64,000 nucleotides of DNA, taken from Heliocidaris tuberculata. Taxonomy: Eukaryota > Echinodermata > Echinoidea > Camarodonta > Echinometridae. Every line of letters starts with the position of its first letter. Position 1 is the first letter of the stretch. Below the pieces are notes generated by a model, which did not search any database, was not told the origin of the DNA, and was given only the letters and a program-made list of their open reading frames with translations. This document shows positions 44,875 to 55,277 of this stretch, piece after piece. The stretch spans positions 30,566,581-30,630,580 of the forward strand of contig CM046842.1 of NCBI GenBank assembly GCA_025618425.1, in the 5' to 3' direction. The position numbers and the translations under genes were made by a program.

Positions 44875-44875
44875 G
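44817..44875. repeat. (TA)n microsatellite
   Basis: A pure alternating TA tract of about 55 bp. Confidence 0.97.
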
Positions 44876-44879
44876 TATA

Positions 44880-45590
44880 CAGATACATACAGAAGTTACA
44901 TAATTATCTGGGAAACTTGAAGCCGAGATGTATGGATATTCTGGCACGTCACTGCCCGAATATGATGTGGTGGTTGCCCCGAATATTGGAACTTTTAAAA
45001 TCCTCGGGGGGGGGGGGGGGGCTGCATCCTATTGCCGTAGGAGACGCCTTTTGAATGAATATCAACTTTTTCAATTTCTAAATGATAGCGAGTGAGCGAG
45101 CAAAATTTGTTTTTAACTTTTCGTAGTGAAAGTTACATACACAAGTTACATAATATTATTATCTTGGAACCTTGCAACGCTTCACATTATAATAATGGAT
45201 ATTCCAGCACCTCCCTGCCGGAATATGAATATCGGAACTTTGAAAATACTCTAGGGGGAGGGGGGGGGGGGGGACTGCAGCCCATTGCCGGGGGAGGACG
45301 CCTTTTGCCCGATTATCTACCTGTCAATTTTTATTTTTTGCGAGCGAGCGTAGGGAGCGAGCAATTGAAAAAAAACAAACCAACAAACTTTTTCGTAGTG
45401 AAAATGTACAAAAGTTACATACACAAGTTACATAATATCTGGGAACCTTGCTCCCCAAGTATTTGGATATTCTAGCACCTTGCTGCCCGAATATGAATAT
45501 CGGAACTCTGAAAATTCGCGGGGGGGGGGGGGCGCAGCCCATTGCCGAAGGGGGACGCCCGAATATTGACATTCCAGTGTCCTTGCGATT
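44880..45590 (+). repeat. Tandem array of G-run repeat units (about three copies)
   Basis: Units run: AAGTTACATAAT ... CTGGGAACCTTG ... GGATATTCTGGCACGTCACTGCCCGAATATGA ... GAACTTTTAAAATCCTCGGGGGG ... CTGCAGCCCATTGCCG ... GACGCCTTTTG. They start near 44893, 45130 and 45415. A solitary inverted copy is at 6340-6620. Each unit includes a G run of 10 or more. Confidence 0.75.
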
Positions 45591-45594
45591 CTTT

Positions 45595-45750
45595 CCTTTT
45601 CTTTTCCTTCTTTTCTTTCTTTTTTTGTTTTCCTTTCCTTTCCCTTTTCTGTTTTTTCTTTCCTTTTTTCCTTTTCCTTTCTCTTTTCTCCTTTTCCGTA
45701 TCTCTTTCCTCTTCCATCTCCCTTTCCCTCTCCTTTTTTTGCAGACAGAG
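45595..45750. repeat. Polypyrimidine tract
   Basis: Imperfect TTTCCTTTTC repeats of about 150 bp. Open frames on both strands are low complexity. Confidence 0.85.
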
Positions 45751-46091
45751 GTGGCCCTTTTGCCGACAAAGTCTTTGAGAAGGGGTGGGGGTGGGGGAAT
45801 GTGACACCCTCAGATCCCCAGACCCCCACTAGCGACACCCCTGCACCTAATGATTTTTCAGTTAAGCAGTACAATTCATGCCAGATTAAGCAGTGAGCAA
45901 TAGCCCCCTAGCTCATAATGACGGCGGCTGCTGGAGTTGTAACACAAATGTTTGTTAGTGTAGATGGATACTCCAGGTGTCCGCCGAAAGTCGATATTGA
46001 GTGCCAAATCCCAAACCTGCATGCGCTACGCCGTCGCATCCTGCTTAAAGGGTTTGCGTCTGTGCCTAGAGCTTGCCCCTGGACCAGTCCT

Positions 46092-46238
46092 GGGGCCCGT
46101 TGCACAAAACTTGCGTTTAATCGCAACTCCTAAAAATCAAACGCAAGTCCTAAATGCGCACTCCTGATTGGCTGAAAACAAAGTTGCGTTTGATTTTTCC
46201 GAGTTGCGTTCAAACGCAAGTTTTGTGCAACGGGCCCC
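46092..46238. mobile_element. Palindromic MITE with CCTGATTGGCTG core and GGGGCCCGTTGCAC ends
   Basis: GGGGCCCGTTGCACAAAACTTGCGTTTAATCGCAACTCC and its complement at the right, around GCACTCCTGATTGGCTGAAAACAAAGTTG. Related in plan and core to the TTTCATAAAAC-ended family, but the ends differ. Confidence 0.9.
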
Positions 46239-46299
46239 TGTTCGTTTATATACCTGAATGGCCTTGCACGGAGCAATATTGAAATAGCGCTTCGTGTGT

Positions 46300-46732
46300 G
46301 CCGAACCTTAAAGAGAAAGTCTGAGTTGTTGAAAGGTGAAAAACGATTTGTGAGCGTTCTCATTCCTTTTATTTCAGTTAGGAAGAACATCATAGCAGAA
46401 ACATCCCCTGAAAAGAATTGCTATTACACTGCCTTCATATTCGAAATATGACTAGAAATAGCTGCAATGTTGGGGCCGAGCCACTTATGTGTGTAGTCCC
46501 ATACCGATTTCTGTGTGCGGTACATGTGCTTTACAGGGAGACTGGGTCAATTTCTAATCTATTTTGATGATTCCAAAACCTCACAATATACACCAGTTCA
46601 GGGGCGGATCCAGGATTTCGTATAAGGGGGGGGGGGGGGCACACAAATGCAGGATTGTCAACTTTCGGAAACTGCTTGGAGGGAGACCCATATTTTTTTG
46701 GTCTCTCGCCAGCCCTCCAAAAGTCGCTCAGT

Positions 46733-46782
<50 letters not shown>

Positions 46783-47075
46783 GGAGAGCAAAAAAAAAAT
46801 TTTCGCCAGCCCTCCAAAAGTCGCTCAGTGGGGGGGGGGGGGGGGGTTATGGGGTCCAGTTCCCCTCCATAATTCTCTGACAAGCAAAAAAAAAAAAAAA
46901 AAAAAAAAAAAAGGTTTTCTGCTCGAAAAGGGGGGGGGGGGCACGGGCCGGGATTGCCCCCCTGGATCCGCCACTGCACCAGTTCTTATGTAGACATGGT
47001 CAACCTTTCCCAATTGTTTTGAGACCGTTTCTTTCACAGTGTAACTACATGGCCAGAACTCAACTTTATCTTTAA
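46300..47075 (-). repeat. Dispersed repeat copy interrupted by a G-run MITE
   Basis: Reverse copy of the family at 10068 and 56331 (CCCTGAAAAGAATTGCTATTAC; CAAAACCTCACAATATACACC; CCAGAACTCAACTTT). It is split by the element at 46599-46976, which left an exact 8-bp duplication. Confidence 0.7.
46599..46976. mobile_element. hAT-like MITE with a 49-nt poly-G run, exact 8-bp TSD
   Basis: CACCAGTT occurs at 46591-46598 and 46977-46984. The ends are CAGGGGCGGATCCAGGATTTCG and CTGGATCCGCCACTG. The interior contains GGGAGACCCATATTTTTTTG, a tandem CGCCAGCCCTCCAAAAGTCGCTCAGTG motif, four G runs and a long A run. Confidence 0.92.
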
Positions 47076-47079
47076 GCCC

Positions 47080-47560
47080 GGGCCGGCTGACACAAAGCGT
47101 CACTTCCTGAAGTTAGAACCGCGTCAGTAACTTGTATGTCTTTTGCGCGTCATGGAAGATTAAGTGAGTACACAATGAATAGTACAAACAGTACTATTTT
47201 TTTTTAATAATCTTTTGCAACTTTTATTGGTTTTCATGATCTACATAACAACAAAAATCACATTATAATCAAACAAACTAATCAATGATTGACATATAAA
47301 GAACATTAACAATCTTAATTGTAGGTTTAGTTTTTCAGGGTTACACCATGTAAGGGGAGCAATCATTCAGCGAAAAATCTGGCCCTTGTTCTTTATTCAG
47401 AGAAAACAATGGCACCGTCCGGTGCTTTCTCTGTTTAGAGGAATTATAGCGCCACCATTGTCCAGAATGAGAATGCAGCCGTGAATAGAATTCGCGGGCA
47501 TTTCCGATTGGCGCCAATCAGGCTGTGAATCGGATCCCTTCGTAGGCAATAAATAGCCTC
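47080..47560. other. Intergenic sequence, no gene seen
   Basis: Contains one short perfect palindrome (ATTGGCGCCAAT near 47507) and otherwise ordinary sequence between the dispersed repeat and the 7SL-like element. Confidence 0.45.
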
Positions 47561-47561
47561 C

Positions 47562-47740
47562 ACTGGGCGTTGTGGCGTGCGCCTGTAATCCAGCTAACAG
47601 TGGAAGTTATAAACTGATTCAGCGGACCCAGGTTCGAAACTGAGTCACGTCTTTCGGATGGTGACGTTAAAGGTCGGTCCCCAGACGTAAATAATCATAT
47701 CTGATTGATACACGTCTGTAAAAACCCAATTACACACACA
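47562..47740 (+). mobile_element. SINE-like element with a 7SL/SRP-Alu-like head
   Basis: ACTGGGCGTTGTGGCGTGCG then CCTGTAATCCAGCTAAC closely follows the 5' (Alu) domain of 7SL RNA (GGGCGCGGTGGCGCGTGCCTGTAGTCCCAGCTAC in vertebrates, from memory). A B-box-like GGTTCGAAAC follows at 47631. After it the sequence turns into a SINE-type tail (CGTCTTTCGGATGGTGACGTTAAAGGTCGGTCC), ending in an ACACACACA run. It could also be a 7SL pseudogene beside an unrelated SINE tail. Confidence 0.55.
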
Positions 47741-47759
47741 GTGTTCTAGTCATTCTCCT

Positions 47760-48460
47760 GATGACGATCAGAGCATACTGATCGAAACGTCGAGAACCAC
47801 AGAGCTCTTAGCGGAGCTCACCAGCCCATTTTCAGGGATCTTATTCCTTGAATAATTGTAATTAACAATCTTGCAAAAAACAACAACAACAAAACAATTT
47901 AATGGTGGGTAACAACTTTACTACTGGGACCGTCTACAACAGATGTTCAATAGGGGACCACTTTCTATAATGAAGGTGTTCTTTATTCTTTCCCTTTGCA
48001 ATAATTAATTCTGTATATTTGATGTTTCGAATAAGAGCAATAAGACCACCTAAATTGACTACCGAGTTTTTACATTTCTGATTATAATTTTTATATGTAT
48101 CTTTTATATAACAATACTAGATGGTTCAACAACATCCTGTGAGGTCCTTTCCAGTCTTTTATGAATCCCAACATTACTCTTCTCTGAGTAAAATCCTCAA
48201 ACGAAGCATGGAATTTTAATCCAATTCTGTCCACAAACTCATGTCTTAACAAATATTACTATTAATAAGTAATACTTCATTGCCTTCACAGGCTTGATTA
48301 GTGCAGGCATTGACGCAATCAAACTGACGCTTCGTTAAAGCCGGGTTTCAGTTTGATTTGATATGATAACGCTATATACGGATCAGTTCCTACAAAACCA
48401 ATCAGACCTATATTAGCCAAGTAGGCCTCCAGACACCCAATATCACGGGCATAGCAAGAA
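47760..48460. other. Intergenic sequence, no gene seen
   Basis: CGATCAGAGCATACTGATCGAAACGTCGAGAAC near 47766 is a short hairpin-like motif often seen in repeats. The rest is AT-rich without recognised features. Confidence 0.4.
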
Positions 48461-49098
48461 TTGTTGAAGAAGGGGGGGGGGGGGGAGGGGGGGGGGGACA
48501 TGAATTCACAGAGTCACATAGTTACACAAACACACACACACACACACACACCCCACACACAACCATTACTCTCGAGGACAGCTATTGTTCCTCTATTATT
48601 CTCCTGTCCTCGGAAAGCTGACGGAATAAGGCTCAAATCTATTGTTTGGCGTCCGAGGACTATTGTTCAACTTCCGAGGACTATTGTTCTCAGGAATTTT
48701 TCTTTGTTCACCGTCCTCGCTCATACGGCTATACCTGTCCACACGCACACACACACGTGCGCGCGCACCCCAGACACCATCTTCCTCGCTTTTCTACTCC
48801 CGTAATCACACTCAATTAAAAAAAAAAATCAATATGCTTTATTGATTTTCATGATTACAAACAGTGCAAATTAAGATATTAATCCGTTTTCTTTCGTGGA
48901 ATTAATGAGCAGACTAATAGGTAGACTATGGTATTGTTTGTATTCACGAAAGTTCCAGTGGGTATATTTGTTCCCTTTTCAAAATAATATGTCAAAAAGA
49001 AAAGCAGTGACTAGTGTTATTATAGAGACCCAATCATTGCAAAATCTTCTTTGCTGTTTAATTTCAAGTTTCAAGTTTCAAACGCTTGCAGACAGCTT

Positions 49099-49221
49099 TA
49101 AACCCTTTTATGACAGGAATTATTTAAGGGCTAAATTGAATCTGATATAATTTTTAGGGTTTTGAATCAAAAGTTATTGAGCCAAACCACAAAATGTGGT
49201 CAATTGTCTCGAAAGGGTTAA
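49099..49221 (-). mobile_element. Short internally deleted AACCCTT MITE
   Basis: Only the two ends remain: AACCCTTTTATGACAGGAATTATTTAAGGG and GAGCCAAACCACAAAATGTGGTCAATTGTCTCGAAAGGGTT. About 290 bp of the 410-bp parent is missing. Confidence 0.85.
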
Positions 49222-49278
49222 GAGCTAAATTTAACCAATTCACGAAGATTCAGCAAAGTACTTTGCTCCAAAAGTTGA

Positions 49279-50346
49279 TCAAACTTCGTGATTCTTGCAT
49301 GGTCTTCTCTGGAGGCAAAGATGAATAGCTTTCCAGCACAGTCCTCTCGCTTCCGAGTTCGTCAGCAGGTATATTATGGGCTGCACCCAAGTATTGAATC
49401 CAGCTATCCGGTCTGTTATTGTCAAGAAAACAGCATCCATAGGTATTACAAATGAAATAACGTACGGTGTCCATACAATGTAAAAAGAGCCTGTTATAAG
49501 GAAAATCGTTATGAATCCTTTCAATCCCTTCTTGCGTGGTCGATCAGGAATCATGTCTTGATCGTGCACGACGTTAATCACTGGCAGTTCACCAGGACCA
49601 CGGTCTTCAAACCCCGGTGTCCCATGCCTCTCGATGTCGATGTGATTGACGAACACGCGTCGAGGATTTTCAGAAACGGCCGCAACATTTTTCTGTTGCC
49701 GCGCAATGCATAATAGGCGGGTATGGATTATGGTTGTAATAAGCATAGTTGCGAACACGGGCAATATTTGGACACACGTATGAACTATCGAAGGCAATTC
49801 CGATTTCACCATATGGTCTTTCGTGTGGCAACGTTGTGCTAAGAGTTTTACAAAGACCGAGTCTGGGATCGGTAGATATATTCCGCAGACCAGCAGGATC
49901 ACGACGACGCCGACTCCTAGTGCGATGTAAAAACGAGTTCGGGTTACAATCGTGCAATATCGTAGTGGCCTCGTGACGAGGACGTACAGATTGAAGCTGA
50001 TTCCACACAGGCAAGCGATTTTGACCAACAAAGACGAATGGTACACGAATGGAAACGTCATGCTTATGATGTCGCAGGTTTTGTTGCTCCCCCTTGCTAA
50101 CCACAAAATGTTCCAAGTGCTCCAACAAATGCCCAAGACCATATCAGATATCGTCAGGATCTGGTAGAGAACTCGCATGTATTCCTGGATCTCTTTCTGT
50201 CGCCTAACAGTCACCAGGACAATCGTGTTCATGACAATGCTTGGAATGAGCGTGAAAATACTGGCAAAGTCGGGCATTGCGTCGCCACCAGCTCTGTCAT
50301 CAATTTCCATGCTTGCAGCTTCTCTGGTCACAAAATTCTTTCCCAA
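49279..50346 (-). CDS. Rhodopsin-like (class A) GPCR, intronless
   Basis: A 355-residue seven-helix receptor of the plasma membrane; the ligand is unknown. Approximate helices: TM1 26-47, TM2 58-82, TM3 95-124, TM4 139-160, TM5 188-210, TM6 277-300, TM7 308-328. C91 and C173 can form the TM3-ECL2 disulfide. TM6 keeps WTPY (292-295), a CWxP variant, and TM7 keeps QPIIY (322-326), an NPxxY variant. At the end of TM3, class A DRY is replaced by NLY (119-121) just before TRPLRY, so the usual arginine is missing. The methionine at residue 13 (50310) is an alternative start that lines up better with the paralogue. Lineage-specific intronless GPCR expansions are well known in echinoderms. A diverged paralogue lies at 53438 in the opposite orientation. 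Confidence 0.88.
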   Translation of the reverse strand: MGKNFVTREAASMEIDDRAGGDAMPDFASIFTLIPSIVMNTIVLVTVRRQKEIQEYMRVLYQILTISDMVLGICWSTWNILWLARGSNKTCDIISMTFPFVYHSSLLVKIACLCGISFNLYVLVTRPLRYCTIVTRTRFYIALGVGVVVILLVCGIYLPIPDSVFVKLLAQRCHTKDHMVKSELPSIVHTCVQILPVFATMLITTIIHTRLLCIARQQKNVAAVSENPRRVFVNHIDIERHGTPGFEDRGPGELPVINVVHDQDMIPDRPRKKGLKGFITIFLITGSFYIVWTPYVISFVIPMDAVFLTITDRIAGFNTWVQPIIYLLTNSEARGLCWKAIHLCLQRRPCKNHEV

Positions 50347-50371
50347 AGAAGACTCAAATCAGCTAGTATCA

Positions 50372-50665
50372 AATCAGTTGAATCGAAATGAAATGAAACG
50401 AAACAAAAATTAAGTCGATTGGGACCAATGAAGTCAAATGAAATGAAATTAACACAAATTGAATAGAATGTAATGAAATCAAATAGTATGGAATGGAATG
50501 AAATGAAATGAAATGAAATGAAATGGAATTGAATGAAATCAAATGAAATGAAATCAAATCATATGGGATAAAATTGAATGGAATGGAATGAGATGAAAAG
50601 TAATGAAATGAAATGAAATGAAATGAAATAAAAATGAAATGAAATCAAATGAAATCAAACTTAAC
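50372..50665. repeat. (AAATG)n pentanucleotide satellite upstream of the GPCR
   Basis: Imperfect GAAATGAAATGAAATG over about 290 bp beginning about 25 bp from the GPCR ORF start. The minus-strand frame of S/F/H/I repeats is not a gene. Confidence 0.92.
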
Positions 50666-50669
50666 ATCA

Positions 50670-51640
50670 ACCAAGTAGGCCTTCCTTTTCTTAGTCTCAA
50701 AATCATAGTTATACATTCGACCATCAATAAGTGTCCAAAGCGAAGGCGATAATTCTAAAGTGCAGAATTCTTGATAACGCTCATATTGATTAAAACTTCT
50801 GTGATACTTGTAGAAGACCATCCACGGTCTACCTTTTTATCTGATTTTTGTTCATGCTATCGTAGACAGAAAGAAAGATGAGAGCACCAACAACAAAAAC
50901 AACAAATCAAGAAATAATGGCAACTCGTCTGTGATAGGCCTATATCATAATTAACGTCATAACTAAGCTTGATGTTTAGTTTAATAATTATACCGGGCTG
51001 CCTAGCATCAATGGATATTATACCGATTTAAGGCATATTACTTTCGGTAAACACTAAATAGGTCTTATTCGATCAGCGAATAAAGGCATTTGACTGACAA
51101 CTTGATTAAGATTTCGAGCTGTTTACTCGTTTCTTAGATAAAAATACATCACTTGAGACTTCGCGTTCTGAAAACCACACTGCCTTCTGAGGACAAAAGT
51201 GTTTACATTTACGATTTCAAATGAAACGAGTACTCAGTTATTTTATAGTCTCTTTCATGTGCACGGAAATAAGGGGGGGGGGGGCTGCCACCTAATTTTT
51301 AGAATTTTTTCTTACCACACGTTCAAAGCCCCAGCATAGAAATAAAATAATAAGCTCGTTCGCGTGCTCAGCCCCCTGCCCTTTAAAGAACGCTCTGCGG
51401 CCGCAGAGCGTTCTTTATTGAAATGTAAACAAATTTACTGGATAAATATCACTTCAACTGCCGTTTTTTCAATAAAAAAAAAATACAGACGTAACCATGG
51501 TTACATTTCGTCGTGTTCCGGCATGAGGGCGTGAAACTGATCTTTGTAATAAACATGATAAACGGGTAATACTATAGAAAGTGTTTGACCTATATATTTG
51601 TTGCCAATTTAGATAAAGTACGGACCGAAATGGGTAGTGT
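50670..51640. other. Intergenic sequence, no gene seen
   Basis: One G run at 51270 and a short perfect inverted repeat AAAGAACGCTCTGCGG/CCGCAGAGCGTTCTTT (51386-51417). Nothing else was recognised. Confidence 0.5.
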
Positions 51641-51655
51641 TACTCGTAGTCAAAG

Positions 51656-51866
51656 CAGAGGTGGATCCAAGATTTTGCAAGGGGGAGGGGGTCCCCTTCC
51701 CAAAGCTCAAGAAGGCAAAATAAATAGGTAAAAAAAAAAAAGGGGGGGGGGGGGCAATTACAAACACATAAATGATGACAAGCATGAAAAAAAATAATAA
51801 CATTAATTTTTTTCATAGAGCGTAGGGTTCTGGAATCACGTGAGCCATCCCCGGATCTGCCCACTG
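51656..51866. mobile_element. hAT-like MITE of the G-run family, diverged
   Basis: CAGAGGTGGATCCAAGATTTTGCAAGGGGG at the left and CCCCGGATCTGCCCACTG at the right. Flanks AGTCAAAG and AAGAAAAG are only partly alike. Confidence 0.65.
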
Positions 51867-51889
51867 AAGAAAAGTAAAATGTGGATTTC

Positions 51890-52750
51890 TAGAAAGTACT
51901 ATCGATTAAACACGAATTGGCAACTCTGTGACGTTTGTTTCGTTGACCTTTCCCATTTGCTCTGTACTAAAATATAAATAAATAAATGAATAATCATAAA
52001 TTTCTATTTTCTCTAAAAGAAATATTTACTCATGCATGCATCTGTGATATATTAATATGCATATATATTTAATTTTTACACAACCCCTGCATGAAACAAA
52101 TCTATTCCTTCATCAACAGCTTAGAAAATAGAAATCGATGAAACTTTCGATTCCGTGCAAATGGGAGAGGTCCTTAAAATATACGTTACAGACTTTAACT
52201 TCTTATCAGCATGTCAGGGTGAGCAGGGAGACTTCCCCTAGTTTGCAGGCACAAACCATGGCAGTCGTAGCAGAGTGTCTGTAAAGTAAGACTACCATAG
52301 GCCATGCATTTCAACTGATCCTGACAATCGACCTATAGGAACCTGGGTTAGGCTTCTCTCAAGACACAGTTATTTTCTAATAAAGTGTCAAATTAGGGTC
52401 TATGCTCGCAAGACTAGACTTCCCTTAGATCGACACCGATATGCATTTCGTAATCAAGTTGTCACTCAAATCTCTTCATTCTTAGTGGTCTAAAACATCA
52501 ATTCCCAATCAAGTTATCCTTGTCATGCTTGTTGTGGACTAATAGCTCAAAGCAATAATAAAAACTTAATATCACATGGTCTTAATTACACAATGATGAG
52601 AGTACATTATATCTACAAGGAAGCATGTGTGTCCTTCCTGTATGCAGTACAGTTATAAGCTGGGTAGATGTAAAAAGCAATTCTTTACGTATAATGTGAA
52701 GGAGCACACGGTGCGTTTTCTGGCGCAGAACTCTGTATTTTCAAATCATC
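51890..52750. other. Intergenic repeats upstream of the GPCR paralogue
   Basis: 51895-52200 resembles the 9.1-9.8 kb repeat (AACACGAATTGGCAACTC, CAAATGGGAGAGGTCC). The remainder up to 52750 holds no recognised feature. Confidence 0.4.
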
Positions 52751-52763
52751 TGAGATTGTAGAT

Positions 52764-53472
52764 TAGACGGAAATTATACGAAATTAATCAGTGTCAAATA
52801 ATGTGTTTTCCGCATATTGATTCAGTTTAACCTGGATTTCCCTGGAACTTTGAATGCATGTTAACATGATTGTATATTCGACGGAAATTATGCGAATTAA
52901 ACAAAGTCACGGTCAATTTTGTTTGCTACAAATTCAATTCAATTTGATCGGTATTTTCTTAAAATTGCGAGTTTTCGCAACACGACGGGAAGACCTAGAA
53001 TTCGCGGAAGCAATTAAATGTGACGGAACCCGCACTTGAGCGACCGTCACGATCTCTTTGCAGTTTCGCTTGGATATGAGGACAGGAACTTTGCTGTGCA
53101 TGCGTGACGTCAGAGATTTGTGCTGCGCTTTCAGAGCGCTAATTGGATGATTACATTGCTCCGTTCTCGCTCTAGACGGGACGCTAAATTGGCCAAGAAC
53201 CGTTCTGCATTTTCAACACGACAGGAGAAATGTTAGTGTTGCGCATGCGCAGAGTGATTTTCGGCTCAGCTCACCAATCTCTCCTTCCTCTGTCGTGCTT
53301 GCGAAAACTCACTAATGAAAGCAACGGGAGAGCATGATAACATTACGATATACTCGACGGAAATTATACGAATTTATTAGAAGCGCCATATTGTGTTTTC
53401 TGCAAATTTGATTCAGTTTGATCTGTATTTCTTGAAAATGAATGCAACCGGAGAACCTGTTAACATGACTGT
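52764..53472 (+). repeat. Three copies of a GPCR 5' module (upstream region plus start codon area)
   Basis: GACGGAAATTATACGAATT ... GTGTTTTC(C/T)GCA(A/T)ATT ... GATTCAGTTT ... GTATTT recurs at 52764-52873, 52874-52975 and 53350-53472. The last copy leads into the GPCR ATG. The first copy also has GAATGCATGTTAACATGATTGT, matching the receptor's own start (GAATGCAACC ... GTTAACATGACTGT) with an internal gap, so coding sequence was duplicated as well. Confidence 0.75.
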
Positions 53473-54480
53473 TAATAAGTATGTTGGCATAGACGTCAAG
53501 CCGGATGTTTTTAACATTTCGACCATTATCATCTGCATAGTTATGAACGCAATCGTCCTCAGCGTTGTCCACCGCCAAAAAGAACTCCAGGAGTACATGC
53601 GAGTCCTCTACAAAATACTTGCTGTATCGGATATAGTCTTAGGTGTTACCTGGAGTTGTTGGAACATGTCGTGGAACAGCGCAAGAGGACATAGCAAGAG
53701 TTGCACCGTCATAAGCATGACGTTACCATTCGTGTACCTTTCGTCTTTGTTGGTCAAAATCGGCTGCCTCTGTGGAATCAGCTTCAATCTGTACATCCTC
53801 GTCACGAGGCCACTACGATATTACACGATCGTAACCAGAACGCGGTTCTACTCTACTCTTTGTGTTAGTGCCGTTGTGATTTTGTTGATCTATAGCGTAT
53901 ATCTACCAATCCCAGGATCGCCCTTCATAAAACTTCTGACACAACGTTGTACATCACAAGATACAATGGTCAGATCCGAATGGATATCCATAGTGCATAC
54001 CGCTTTACAAATACTTCCGGTTGTCGTAACTATGGTAGTTACAACGATAATCCACGCTCGGTTACTACGAATCGCGCGGCGAATGCAAAATGTTGGACCA
54101 GTTCCTGAAAATCCTCGCCGGGTAGTTGTCAACCATATCAACATCGAGAGGTATGCGACGCCGGGTTTTAGAGACCGTGGTCGTGGTGAACCGCCAGCAA
54201 TTGATGCCGTGCGCGACCACGTCATGATCCTGGTCGACGACCTCGCAAAAAGGGACTGAAAGGTTTTATTACAATTTTCCTTCTGACGGGCTCGTGTTGT
54301 ATTGTATGGACGCCGTATGTCATTTCTCTTGTCATACCTACCACGCCGATAATCCATATTGTTCTGGACAGGATAGCTGGATTCAATACTTGGGTGCAGC
54401 CTATTGTTTACCTGCTGTCGAACTCGGAAGCAAGAGGACTGTGCGTGAAAGCTATCCGCCGATGCCTCCGAAAACAGTAG
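53438..54480 (+). pseudogene. GPCR paralogue with a frameshift between TM5 and TM6
   Basis: From the ATG at 53438 the frame is open for 273 codons and is closely similar to the receptor at 49279-50346. It keeps SFNLYILVTRPLRYYTIVTR at TM3/ICL2 and IVHTALQILP in TM5. Near 54228, in the third intracellular loop, one base is missing relative to the paralogue (GATTCCTG becomes GATCCTG) and three bases are gained just after. The first frame therefore stops at 54257-54259. TM6 (with VWTPYVIS) and TM7 (FNTWVQPIVYLL) continue in another frame to a stop at 54478-54480. Everything else looks intact, so the inactivation is recent, a sequencing error or an allele. DRY is again NLY. Confidence 0.85.
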
Positions 54481-54499
54481 GCCTGCTGAGGAGGCGCGA

Positions 54500-54690
54500 T
54501 ATTGACATTGATATTGATATTGATATTGATGTTTTGTTTTGTTTGTTTGTTTGTTTGCTTTTATTTCTGCGTTCTAATAACAAATACAATAAAATAATTT
54601 TTTACATAAGTATTACTTAAGTAGAAAATCACGTACAATAATACTATACAATAATAGTTTACATATTGATATTGATATTGATATTTTTCG
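54500..54690. repeat. (GATATT)n hexamer runs
   Basis: ATTGATATTGATATTGATATT at about 54503-54530 and again at 54665-54690, flanking a TTTG-repeat and AT-rich DNA. Confidence 0.85.
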
Positions 54691-55277
54691 TTTTGATGTA
54701 TTTCCACATTATCTGCATTAGAACAGTCTTGGAATTTCCAAGTCATCAAAACATGTACGAAGTAGTATAAAGAATAAATACATTATGTTAAGTATGCAGT
54801 ACAATAGCAACTTTTGTCTGTTCATAATAAAATGTTCAGAGGGAGATAAATAAATCACAGAAATGTGGAGGAAACCTTAGAAGCAAATTACTTGTAGATA
54901 TTAAAGGTTCCCTTTTAATGTACAATGAGTAAATACCAATTTTAAATTAACACACGTGACGAACAAAAAACGAGAGTAAAACAGCACAATAGAACAAAAA
55001 CAAAGGAAGCGAAACAAGACACTTTGGCAAAGGGAGAAAAATTAAGAAAATGAAACAACAACAACAACAAAAAACAAACAAACAAAACAAACAAACCCAA
55101 ACAGAAGTGTACTGCAGCCAACCAACAGGAGGTGAAATAAATGCATAGTGGTCTCCCACCATGTCCATTACTGAAATTAAAGTATTCCTGTGAAGAGTGA
55201 ATTAAGTATATCACGCTTCTTCATACTGGAGAAAGAGCTTTAGTTGCAAGTGATGTTTAAAAGTACTTAGATAAGAC

